Below are positions 1 to 5,811 of a stretch of DNA of 7,350 nt, piece after piece. This DNA comes from CAG-791 sp963650385 (lineage in GTDB: Bacteria; Bacillota; Clostridia; Lachnospirales; Lachnospiraceae). Under the pieces are notes generated by a model. The model was given only the letters and a program-made list of their open reading frames with translations, made no database searches and was not told the DNA's origin. The translations under genes were made by a program, and so were the position numbers. Location: assembly GCA_963650385.1 (NCBI GenBank), contig CAVJLL010000086.1:1-7350 (forward strand), read 5' to 3'. The stretch's first letter is position 1, and each line of letters opens with the position of its first letter.

Positions 1-11
1 GGCATCGTCTT

Positions 12-40
12 TTGCAATCTTTGCCGAAGTGTGCTTAACT
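12..40 (+). promoter_or_regulatory. Possible sigma-70 type promoter of the helicase gene
   Basis: TTGCAA at 12-17 (four of six matches to the -35 consensus) lies 17 bases before TTAACT at 35-40 (three of six matches to the -10 consensus). This would place transcription about 70 bases before the helicase start. The spacing is ideal but the -10 box is poor, so this is only a candidate. The rest of positions 1-40 holds no recognisable gene. Confidence 0.22.
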
Positions 41-48
41 TTTGATTG

Positions 49-79
49 TCCGGAGCGGGGGACCGCCCGCATATCCGGA
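49..79 (+). other. GC-rich stem-loop in the helicase leader
   Basis: TCCGGA (49-54) followed by GCGGG (55-59) can pair with CCCGC (66-70) and a second TCCGGA (74-79), leaving a six-base loop and a three-base bulge (ATA, 71-73). No T-run follows on either strand, so it is not a typical terminator. If transcription starts upstream, the stem would lie in the 5' leader of the helicase mRNA, about 30 bases before its ribosome site. Its role is unknown. Confidence 0.35.
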
Positions 80-108
80 GAAACTCATCTGCGAAAAGTT
101 TGCATCCG

Positions 109-114
109 AAAGGA
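109..114 (+). promoter_or_regulatory. Ribosome binding site that sets the helicase start
   Basis: AAAGGA lies five bases before the ATG at 120. The alternative in-frame TTG at 42 lacks a comparable site and would add 26 residues with no family similarity. An in-frame TAA at 36-38 rules out any longer protein. Confidence 0.7.
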
Positions 115-119
115 CATCC

Positions 120-2297
120 ATGGCACCTGGCTTTCATGATTTTCTGACACGCTATCAGCTGCAGCTGACGCCTCAGCAGCAGGAGGCCGTGCAGGCCGTC
201 GATGGCCCCGTACTGGTCCTGGCCGTGCCCGGTGCCGGCAAAACAACGGTTCTCATCACACGTCTTGGCTATATGCTCCTGTGCAGAGGCATTCCGCCGC
301 GTCAAATTCTCACTGTCACCTATACCGTTGCCGCCACGCACGACATGCGCCGGCGCTTTGCACAGCGCTTCGGCGCGGAGCTGGCCGATCAGCTGGAATT
401 CAGAACCATCAACGGCATCTGTGCCAGAATCATCTCCGCCTACGGCCGTATGATCGGCAGAACCCCGTTTTCCCTGCAGACGGATGAGGGCGAAATACTC
501 CGGCTGATACGGGAGCTGTATCTCGAGCTGGTCCGGGAATATCCGACCGAATCCGACCTCTCCGACGTGCGCACTGCCATCAGCTACATCAAAAATATGG
601 AGCTCCCCGCCAGTGAACAGAAGAAGCTCGACGAATCGTCCGGCCTTCCGCTGTCTGAAATCTGCCGCCGCTATACGGCCCGCATGAAGGAGCTGGGTCA
701 GATGGATTACGACGATCAGATGGTCTACGCCAAGGCCATTCTCCGGAAAAGCCCGGCGCTTACTGCCCGGCTCCAGGAGACCTACCGGTATGTGTGCGTG
801 GATGAGGCCCAGGATACCTCTCTCATCCAGCATGAAATCCTGCAGATTCTCGCAAACGGCCCGGCAGGGGATAATCTCTTCCTCGTCGGGGATGAGGATC
901 AGAGCATCTATGGCTTCCGGGCAGCCTTCCCGCAGGCACTTCTCGACTTTGAAAAACAGCATGCCGGCGCCAGAGTTCTCCTGATGGAGGACAATTTCCG
1001 TTCCGATGCCTCCATCGTGGAAGCCGCCGGGCGTCTCATCGCCCGCAACAAAAGCCGGCATCCTAAGACGATGCACGCCGTCCGGGAGGCACGCACGCAG
1101 GTTCGGATTCTCCCGGTTAAGAATCAGCAGAATCAGTACAGCTATCTTCTCAAGGCAGCAGAAAATCTCCGGCTCCAGACGGCCGTGCTGTACCGGAACA
1201 ATGAAAGCGCACTGCCTCTCATTGACCTTCTGGAGCGAAACGGACTGCCCTATCAGATACGCAGCAAGGATCTGTCCTTTTTTACCAGCCGTGTGGTCTA
1301 TGATCTGCTCAATATCTACCGCTTCCTGAAGGATCCCAAGGATACCGACAGCTTCCTGCAAATCTACTACAAGCTGAATCTGTACCTCAATAAGAAAACC
1401 GCTCTGTATCTGTGTGACAAGGCCCGGCAGGGAACGCGAAGGCAGTCCGTTTTGGCGCTTCTGGGTAAAGATCCGGAGATTGAGTTCTATGTCCGGAAGG
1501 CAGCAAGAAAATTCAACCATCAGCGCGAGCTTATTCTCAGCGGCACCGCCTCCGAGGCGCTTTCTGCGATCAAAAACGCCCTGGGATACGGCGATTATCT
1601 GCAGCGCGCACAGATCGGACAGGGCAAAATGAATACGCTGGAGCTGCTGGCCCGGCAGGAGCCTTCCCTGGAGCATCTGTTCGAGCGTCTTCACTATCTG
1701 CAGGACTGCGTGCAGCGCGGATCGTCCTGCGGACAGGAAGACTCTTCTCCTCCCTCTGCTTCGGGTCCTTCCTCTGCGTCTGCGGGCGAAGCCGGACTGA
1801 TCCTGTCCACCATCCATGCCAGCAAGGGGCTCGAATACAACAGGGTTTATATGCTGGACGTCGGGGACGGTATTTTTCCTTCCATGGATCCGCCGGATAA
1901 AGGCGACAAGGAGGCTCTTGCGCTCTATGAGGAGGAACGCCGGATTTTCTACGTCGGCATGACGCGGGCGAAGGATTATCTTGCCATCTTCGTTCTGCCA
2001 AACGGCTCCCGATTCGTCAAGGAGCTGCAGAGCGAGCCGGCAAAAGCGAGTGCCGGGAAGCGTGCTGTGCAGTCCGGGAAACGGTCTGCCGCTCCCGATC
2101 CGAAGGCAGAGGCCGCACGCATTCAGAAATTCCGCGATGCTGCAGCCTGCGGAAGTCCTGTCTTTCACAAAATATATGGCTCCGGCCAAATCCGGCAGCT
2201 GGGCGGCAAACGTGTCACCATCCTCTTCGACAACGGGACGGAACGCATCCTCGATGTAAACATTGTGGTCGGAAAAGAGCTGCTGCAGCTTTCATAG
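120..2297 (+). CDS. UvrD/PcrA-type superfamily 1 DNA helicase
   Basis: ATP-driven 3'-to-5' DNA helicase of the UvrD/PcrA/Rep group, acting in the cytoplasm in repair, replication restart or removal of stalled transcription. The protein has 725 residues, close to the usual PcrA length. All motifs are present in order: Q motif (LTPQQQEAV, 16-24), Walker A (VPGAGKTT, 36-43, Lys41), the YDD element (197-199), Walker B (VDEAQD, 227-232), motif III (GDEDQSIYGFRAA, 257-269), motif IV (NFRSD, 292-296), motif V (STIHASKGLEY, 563-573) and motif VI (RRIFYVGMTRAKD, 607-619). The C-terminus (about 681-718, with HKIYGSGQI and VTILFDNG) resembles the Tudor-like domain by which PcrA/UvrD contact RNA polymerase. 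A Ser/Pro-rich linker (541-558) precedes motif V. The start at 120 was preferred over an in-frame TTG at 42 because AAAGGA lies five bases before it and the Q motif follows at the usual distance. Family certain; whether it is the main PcrA or a clostridial paralogue cannot be told. Confidence 0.95.
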   Translation: MAPGFHDFLTRYQLQLTPQQQEAVQAVDGPVLVLAVPGAGKTTVLITRLGYMLLCRGIPPRQILTVTYTVAATHDMRRRFAQRFGAELADQLEFRTINGICARIISAYGRMIGRTPFSLQTDEGEILRLIRELYLELVREYPTESDLSDVRTAISYIKNMELPASEQKKLDESSGLPLSEICRRYTARMKELGQMDYDDQMVYAKAILRKSPALTARLQETYRYVCVDEAQDTSLIQHEILQILANGPAGDNLFLVGDEDQSIYGFRAAFPQALLDFEKQHAGARVLLMEDNFRSDASIVEAAGRLIARNKSRHPKTMHAVREARTQVRILPVKNQQNQYSYLLKAAENLRLQTAVLYRNNESALPLIDLLERNGLPYQIRSKDLSFFTSRVVYDLLNIYRFLKDPKDTDSFLQIYYKLNLYLNKKTALYLCDKARQGTRRQSVLALLGKDPEIEFYVRKAARKFNHQRELILSGTASEALSAIKNALGYGDYLQRAQIGQGKMNTLELLARQEPSLEHLFERLHYLQDCVQRGSSCGQEDSSPPSASGPSSASAGEAGLILSTIHASKGLEYNRVYMLDVGDGIFPSMDPPDKGDKEALALYEEERRIFYVGMTRAKDYLAIFVLPNGSRFVKELQSEPAKASAGKRAVQSGKRSAAPDPKAEAARIQKFRDAAACGSPVFHKIYGSGQIRQLGGKRVTILFDNGTERILDVNIVVGKELLQLS

Positions 2298-2326
2298 CTA
2301 TGTATGGGATGGATGCAGACGGTGGT

Positions 2327-2355
2327 TTATCCGGAGCAGCTGCTGGGTGTACAAT
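2327..2355 (+). promoter_or_regulatory. Possible promoter of udp-cdd with a palindrome in the spacer
   Basis: TACAAT (2350-2355) matches five of six bases of the -10 consensus and lies 17 bases after TTATCC (2327-2332), a weak -35 (three of six). A perfect 10-base palindrome, AGCAGCTGCT (2335-2344), lies in the spacer and could be an operator. Transcription would begin about 70 bases before udp. A candidate only; read-through from the helicase is possible because no terminator is evident after it. Confidence 0.28.
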
Positions 2356-2376
2356 TGCAATGATGCTGGTAAAAAA

Positions 2377-2389
2377 AGGGATTATCCCT
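2377..2389 (+). other. Short stem-loop in the helicase-udp gap
   Basis: AGGGA-TTA-TCCCT forms a five-base-pair stem with a three-base loop, preceded by a run of seven A and not followed by a T-run on the plus strand. It is too short and lacks the tail expected of a terminator. It may be a minor element of the udp leader or chance. Confidence 0.25.
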
Positions 2390-2415
2390 GGTATCTTATG
2401 ATGAATGCACAGGCA

Positions 2416-2424
2416 AAAGGGGGA
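2416..2424 (+). promoter_or_regulatory. Ribosome binding site that sets the udp start
   Basis: AAAGGGGGA lies seven bases before the ATG at 2432. An in-frame ATG at 2405 would place this site inside the coding region and has no comparable site of its own, so 2432 is preferred. Confidence 0.7.
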
Positions 2425-2431
2425 AACGTTC

Positions 2432-3220
2432 ATGCAGAATTATTCGGGTGAAGAGGGGCTGCAGTACCATCTGCAGATTCGAAAAGGGGATGTCGGCAGG
2501 TATGTTATTCTGCCGGGGGATCCCAATCGGTGCGCGAAAATCGCTTCTTATCTGGAAGATGTGGTATTCGTTGCCGACAATCGCGAATTCATGACCTATA
2601 CGGGCACATTGGACGGCGAGAAGGTATCGGTCACATCCACCGGCATCGGCGGGCCGTCGGCCTCCATTGCAATGGAGGAGCTGGTAAAGTGCGGAGCGGA
2701 TACCTTTATCCGCATAGGTACGTGCGGCGGCATGGCCCTGGATGTGCAGGGCGGCGATATTGTGGTGGCAACCGGTGCCATTCGTGCAGAGGGAACGTCG
2801 CGGGAATACGCACCGATCGCGTTTCCGGCCGTTGCAGATCTTTCCGTTGTAAATGCGCTGGTGCAGGCAGCGAAAAATCTCGGTAAAACCTGCCATGCCG
2901 GCGTGGTACAGAGCAAGGATTCCTTCTACGGCCAGCACGATCCTGAAACCATGCCGGTTTCCGGTATGCTCCTGGAGAACTGGGATGCATGGATGAAGCT
3001 GGGCTGCAAGGCTTCGGAGATGGAATCGGCGGCGCTGTTCATCGTAGCAAGCGCACGGGGCGTTCGCGCCGGAACCGACCTTCTGGTTATGGGAAATCAG
3101 GAGCGTGCCAAGCGCGGCATGGAGAACCCCATTGTGCATGATGTTGAGGCAGCTGTTCAGGTGGCCATTGAAGCCATGCGGATTCTGATCCGCGAAGACC
3201 GGAAGGGGGAAAACACTTGA
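2432..3220 (+). CDS. udp: Uridine phosphorylase
   Basis: Catalyses uridine + phosphate to uracil + ribose 1-phosphate in cytoplasmic pyrimidine salvage; member of nucleoside phosphorylase family I. The 262-residue protein (E. coli Udp has 253) carries His13, the phosphate-loop segment LPGDPNR (27-33), Arg51, STGIGGPS (69-76), FIRIGT (92-97, Arg94 and Thr97) and the ribose-binding EMES (196-199), all at positions matching E. coli Udp by eye. The base-recognition segment differs: DSFYGQHDPETMPV (163-176) replaces the E. coli GQER segment, so its uracil-contacting Arg is missing, while Lys162 lies just before. From memory this is the pattern of the streptococcal-type Firmicutes branch. The start at 2432 is set by its ribosome site. 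The stop overlaps the start of cdd, which makes this the first gene of a two-gene operon and supports the uridine rather than purine assignment. Preference among uridine, deoxyuridine and thymidine cannot be read from the sequence. Confidence 0.92.
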   Translation: MQNYSGEEGLQYHLQIRKGDVGRYVILPGDPNRCAKIASYLEDVVFVADNREFMTYTGTLDGEKVSVTSTGIGGPSASIAMEELVKCGADTFIRIGTCGGMALDVQGGDIVVATGAIRAEGTSREYAPIAFPAVADLSVVNALVQAAKNLGKTCHAGVVQSKDSFYGQHDPETMPVSGMLLENWDAWMKLGCKASEMESAALFIVASARGVRAGTDLLVMGNQERAKRGMENPIVHDVEAAVQVAIEAMRILIREDRKGENT

Positions 3221-3660
3221 GCCGGATAATCTCCGAAACCGTCAAACAAGAGTTGGTGGATAAAGCGCTGCGGGCCAGAAACTTTGCATATGCGCCATAC
3301 TCGGGCTTTTGCGTGGGCGCTGCCATCCTGGCGGAAGGCGGAACGATATATACCGGCTGCAATATTGAAAATGCGGCCTACACTCCAACCAACTGTGCCG
3401 AGCGAACCGCGCTGTTCAAGGCCGTTTCGGAAGGAGAACGGGCCTTTTCTGCCATTGCCGTCTGCGGCGGAATGGGTAAGGAGGCCCCAGCGGATTTCTG
3501 CACTCCCTGCGGTGTCTGCCGCCAGGCTCTGCGGGAATTCGCGGATCCGCAGGAATTCCTGGTTATTCTGTGCAAGGGAGACGGCTCCCGAAAGGAGCTG
3601 ACGCTGGAGGAGCTGCTGCCGATGAGCTTCGGCAAGGAAACACTGGGCGGGAAAGACTGA
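3217..3660 (+). CDS. cdd: Cytidine deaminase
   Basis: Zinc enzyme that hydrolyses cytidine and deoxycytidine to uridine and deoxyuridine plus ammonia. The 147-residue length and Cys-type zinc site match the short homotetrameric Bacillus class. Visible elements are AYAPYSGFCVGAA (24-36), substrate-binding GCNIENAAY (47-55, Asn49 and Glu51), NCAERTAL (59-66: zinc ligand Cys60 and catalytic Glu62) and PCGVCRQ (97-103: zinc ligands Cys98 and Cys101), ending with TLEELLP (129-135). The start is a TTG whose last two bases form part of the udp stop (TTGA at 3217-3220), with GGAAGGGGGA at 3201-3210 as ribosome site inside udp. No ATG occurs near the N-terminus, and the alignment to Bacillus Cdd begins within the first residues, so the TTG is well supported. 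The product, uridine, is the substrate of the upstream gene. The C-terminus runs about ten residues longer than usual. Confidence 0.97.
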   Translation: MSRIISETVKQELVDKALRARNFAYAPYSGFCVGAAILAEGGTIYTGCNIENAAYTPTNCAERTALFKAVSEGERAFSAIAVCGGMGKEAPADFCTPCGVCRQALREFADPQEFLVILCKGDGSRKELTLEELLPMSFGKETLGGKD

Positions 3661-3699
3661 CACTCGGACGCCAGTCACTCTATCGGCAATGAATGAGCG

Positions 3700-4536
3700 T
3701 CAGGTACCGTGCTTCGCCCCGAGCTCCCAGAAGGCTACTGCGCTTGCCGCTGCCACGTTCAGTGAATCCACCCCGTGGGACATGGGGATCTTCACTGTAT
3801 AGTCGCAGGCTGCAATCGTCTCCTGCGTCAGTCCGTCGCCCTCATTGCCAAGGACAATGGCCAGTTTCTCCTCGGCCCGGAGTCTGGGATCGTCAATTTG
3901 CACGGTATCGTGCTGCAGGGCAAGTGCCGCTGTCCGAAATCCCAACCGGCGAAGGCTCTCCATTCCTCCCTCCGGCCAGTCTCTGATATACGTCCACGGT
4001 ACCTGAAAAATCGTTCCCACACTGACTCGAATCGCTCTCCGGTACAACGGATCCGCGCACCCCTGCGTCAGAAGCACGGCGTCCATATTCAATGCCGCCG
4101 CCGAGCGGAAAATCGCACCGATATTGGTCGGATTCTCGATATTTTCCAGGACTGCAATCCGTCCTGCATCCCGGCAGATATCCTCCGCGGCAGGAAGTGC
4201 CTTTCTGCGGAAGGCGCACAGAACTCCGTGCGTCAGATGATAGCCGGTAAGCCAGATCAGGACCTCCAGGTCCGCGGTGTAAACCGGAATCACCTCTGCC
4301 TTCTCCTCACAGCAGCGCAGGAGCTCGGCACCTGCCGTCTGCAGCAATCCGGTCTCGATCAGAACCGATACCGGCTCGTAACCGGCATGCAGTGCCCGCT
4401 CTATGACCGTATGGCTTTCCCCGATAAAAAGCCCCGGCGCCGGCTCACTGAAATGCCGAAGCTGTGTCTCGTTCAGATGGGTATACGGAGCCAGCTCCGG
4501 CAGCTCCAGATCTGTTATTTTCCTAACTGCAATCAT
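3700..4536 (-). CDS. SpoU/TrmH-family RNA 2'-O-methyltransferase
   Basis: SPOUT-fold enzyme that transfers a methyl group from S-adenosylmethionine to a ribose 2'-OH of rRNA or tRNA. The 278-residue protein has an N-terminal substrate-binding region (about 20-110, L30e-like in this family) and a C-terminal catalytic domain with the three SpoU motifs: motif 1 ENPTNIGAIFRSA (134-146, conserved Asn135 and Arg144), motif 2 IVLGNEGDGL (227-236, Glu232) and motif 3 IPMSHGVDSLNVAAASAV (250-267, Ser258 and Asn260). The knotted SAM pocket is built by motifs 2 and 3, so it should be active. The start is supported by GAGGAAGG (4542-4549) five bases upstream. It resembles the RlmB/YsgA-like group more than the small TrmL type, but the modified nucleotide cannot be told. 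It is transcribed alone and converges on cdd, with only 39 bases between stops. Confidence 0.94.
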   Translation of the reverse strand: MIAVRKITDLELPELAPYTHLNETQLRHFSEPAPGLFIGESHTVIERALHAGYEPVSVLIETGLLQTAGAELLRCCEEKAEVIPVYTADLEVLIWLTGYHLTHGVLCAFRRKALPAAEDICRDAGRIAVLENIENPTNIGAIFRSAAALNMDAVLLTQGCADPLYRRAIRVSVGTIFQVPWTYIRDWPEGGMESLRRLGFRTAALALQHDTVQIDDPRLRAEEKLAIVLGNEGDGLTQETIAACDYTVKIPMSHGVDSLNVAAASAVAFWELGAKHGT

Positions 4537-4634
4537 AGGTCCTTCCTCATTTCTTAGAAACCTCCGCAGAATACACTCTTTTCGCTGCTGTACAGATGCC
4601 AGCCCGCGGCGAGTCCTGGCGCCTAGCTGACGAA

Positions 4635-4690
4635 TGAACTGTAAACGTGAATTTGCCTGTAGGCAGTCAATTCACACTGAACTGTGTCAC
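4635..4690. repeat. Bulged hairpin flanked by an 8-base direct repeat
   Basis: GTGAATT (4647-4653) and TGCC (4654-4657) pair with GGCA (4662-4665) and AATTCAC (4669-4675), giving an 11-pair stem with a TGTA loop and a three-base GTC bulge. The same 8-mer, TGAACTGT, flanks it at 4635-4642 and 4678-4685. The right copy lies inside a second small inverted repeat, ACAC (4674-4677) with GTGT (4684-4687). There is no T-run, so it is not a standard terminator. It lies between trmH-family gene and tRNA promoter, upstream of both. Function unknown: a regulatory element for either unit, or the remnant of a small repeat element. Confidence 0.5.
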
Positions 4691-4693
4691 CGC

Positions 4694-4739
4694 AAAAATC
4701 AAAATCAACATAGTTTTTTCTCTGTTCCTATGGTATACT
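4694..4739 (+). promoter_or_regulatory. Promoter of the tRNA-Ala gene, extended -10 type
   Basis: TGG followed by TATACT (4734-4739) is an extended -10 element placed 12 bases before the mature tRNA 5' end, so transcription would start about 4746 with a short leader removed by RNase P. No good -35 is found at the expected spacing. The A- and T-rich tract upstream (about 4694-4720) could act as an UP element, as is common at stable RNA promoters. Confidence 0.6.
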
Positions 4740-4751
4740 TTCGAAGTACGC

Positions 4752-4824
4752 GGGGCATTAGCGCAGTTGGGAGCGCGTCTCCATGGCATGGAGGAGGTCA
4801 CGGGTTCGAATCCCGTATGCTCCA
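4752..4824 (+). tRNA. tRNA-Ala (anticodon GGC)
   Basis: A complete 73-base cloverleaf folds by hand. The acceptor GGGGCAT pairs with ATGCTCC (4817-4823) and has the G3:U70 wobble that marks alanine tRNAs. The D-stem is GCGC/GCGC. The anticodon stem TCTCC/GGAGG encloses the loop ATGGCAT with GGC at 4785-4787. The variable loop is AGGTC, and the T arm is ACGGG-TTCGAAT-CCCGT. The discriminator base is A (4824). The 3' CCA is not encoded (CTC follows), so it must be added by the CCA enzyme. It reads GCC and GCU codons. The gene stands alone with its own promoter and terminator. Confidence 0.98.
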
Positions 4825-4842
4825 CTCAGTTCGACAACAGAT

Positions 4843-4885
4843 AAACCCATCAGATGGCGTCGCATCGTCACTCTGATGGGTTTTT
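4843..4885 (+). terminator. Rho-independent terminator of tRNA-Ala
   Basis: A perfect 12-pair inverted repeat, AAACCCATCAGA (4843-4854) with TCTGATGGGTTT (4872-4883), encloses a 17-base loop and ends in a T-run (4881-4885). It begins 19 bases after the tRNA 3' end. On the minus strand the A-rich left arm gives only a short tail, so it is mainly a plus-strand terminator. Confidence 0.9.
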
Positions 4886-4898
4886 GTATGTAGCAATA

Positions 4899-4942
4899 AA
4901 GAGCCCTCGGGAATGTGGAAATCGACGTTCCTGAGGGCTTTT
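4899..4942 (-). terminator. Terminator of the D-aminopeptidase gene, probably bidirectional
   Basis: AGCCCTCGGGAA (4902-4913) pairs with TTCCTGAGGGCT (4928-4939) over 12 positions with one G-U pair, around a 14-base loop. The stem extends by A-T pairs on both sides. On the minus strand it starts 22 bases after the stop codon at 4964 and is followed by TCTTTATT. On the plus strand TTTT follows, so it could also back up the tRNA terminator. Confidence 0.85.
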
Positions 4943-4963
4943 ATCATGCAGCAGAGCCGCTCT

Positions 4964-5761
4964 TTAAAGTGTGAAATAGAGCGTACGGATGATCTCGTAG
5001 TAATCGTCGGAGTCAAACGCAATCCGCTTGCTTCCTACCCTCGTGACACCGGGATAATAGGAGCCGTGCTGGGCCTTTTCTGCATCCTTGAATTCGATCT
5101 CCACGTGGAAATGCTCAGGAAGCGTCATCAGGCAGGATTTGGGATCCTTCGCAACCGCTTCCATCATCCCATCGTGGATCCGGCGAATGGCGGTCTTCGG
5201 ATGGATGGAGATGGTTGATGTGCCCCAACCCTCGAAGACGGGAACGGCGGTAATATTCGGAATAAGCTCTTTGGCTTCGTCACAAAGTGCCTTGTCGCCG
5301 CTGACAAATATTGTCGGAATGCCGTAATAGGCGGCGAACATGGCATTCAGCATGAACTCACTGGCATATTTGCCGTTGACCTCAATGTACTGATTGCGAA
5401 GGTTCTGTGTATGCGACAGGTTGTTTCCGACGGAATAGGCCCCGGAGTGATACCCGGTCATAGCTGCAGCATCGCAGTCGCGTACACCGGCCATCATGTT
5501 GCAGGGAATCGTGACCCAGCCGCGGATGAGGTGAACGCCCTCGGGGAGCTCATCTCCAATGATGTTGCGCGCAGAATCATGAGAATCCTTAACCAGAACA
5601 TCTTCTACCTTGCCGGTCTCCAGTGCACCGCTGCAGGCAGCGGCCACTTCGCGCGACATCTGCAGTGCAAAACGGTCATACCCCGGCCTTCCGATTTCAG
5701 TTTCGTCCCAATGGTTTATGCCGCAGGTTCCTTCAATATCAGAGCTGATGAATAATTTCAT
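4964..5761 (-). CDS. dppA: D-aminopeptidase, M55 (DppA) family
   Basis: Zinc aminopeptidase that removes N-terminal D-amino acids from short peptides; the Bacillus subtilis relative is a ring-shaped cytoplasmic decamer linked to peptide uptake. At 265 residues it is the expected length. The di-zinc ligands can be placed by position: Asp8 and Glu10 (SSDIEG, 6-11), His61 (KDSHDS, 58-63), His105 (TGYHSG, 102-107) and Glu135 (KYASEF, 131-136). The NNLSHT segment (113-118) supplies another conserved His (117). No signal peptide is seen, consistent with a cytoplasmic enzyme. The start is supported by AGGAGG (5770-5775) eight bases upstream. No peptide transporter genes lie beside it, unlike in Bacillus, so it is probably a single-gene unit here, recycling D-Ala peptides from cell wall turnover by inference. 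The symbol is also used for an unrelated dipeptide-binding protein. Confidence 0.93.
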   Translation of the reverse strand: MKLFISSDIEGTCGINHWDETEIGRPGYDRFALQMSREVAAACSGALETGKVEDVLVKDSHDSARNIIGDELPEGVHLIRGWVTIPCNMMAGVRDCDAAAMTGYHSGAYSVGNNLSHTQNLRNQYIEVNGKYASEFMLNAMFAAYYGIPTIFVSGDKALCDEAKELIPNITAVPVFEGWGTSTISIHPKTAIRRIHDGMMEAVAKDPKSCLMTLPEHFHVEIEFKDAEKAQHGSYYPGVTRVGSKRIAFDSDDYYEIIRTLYFTL

Positions 5762-5811
5762 GTCGATGTCCTCCTGGCTGTCAAAGTGCTCAAAATGTCT
5801 TTCGATCAGTT

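Larger units (their letters stand above)
4537..4751. other. Gene-less divergent region between methyltransferase and tRNA
   Basis: These 215 bases hold no convincing coding sequence on either strand. They should contain the promoter of the methyltransferase (minus strand; TTGACT lies at 4666-4671 on that strand but without a good -10 partner) and that of the tRNA (plus strand, listed separately). AT content rises sharply after 4690. The hairpin/repeat block occupies the middle. Confidence 0.5.

Noticed and set aside
42..119. In-frame TTG at 42 as the helicase start
   Set aside because: It would add 26 residues without family similarity and lacks a ribosome site, whereas the ATG at 120 has AAAGGA at proper distance.
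1570..2001. Minus-strand open frame of 143 codons inside the helicase
   Set aside because: Arg/Pro-rich shadow of a GC-rich gene covering motifs V and VI of the real protein; no start signal.
2396..3139. Long open frame (247 codons) on the minus strand opposite udp
   Set aside because: It is the antisense shadow of a strongly conserved uridine phosphorylase, has no family resemblance, and its Cys/His-rich composition is typical of a reversed frame.
3775..4557. Long open frame (260 codons) on the plus strand opposite the RNA methyltransferase
   Set aside because: The minus-strand protein carries all three SpoU motifs and a good ribosome site; the plus-strand product resembles nothing and overlaps it almost fully.
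4537..4700. T-box or other riboswitch in the leader of the methyltransferase
   Set aside because: I looked for the T-box antiterminator core and a terminator stem before the ATG and found neither.
4634..4876. Small open frames running through the tRNA and its promoter
   Set aside because: They read across a complete tRNA-Ala and its terminator, so translation is very unlikely.
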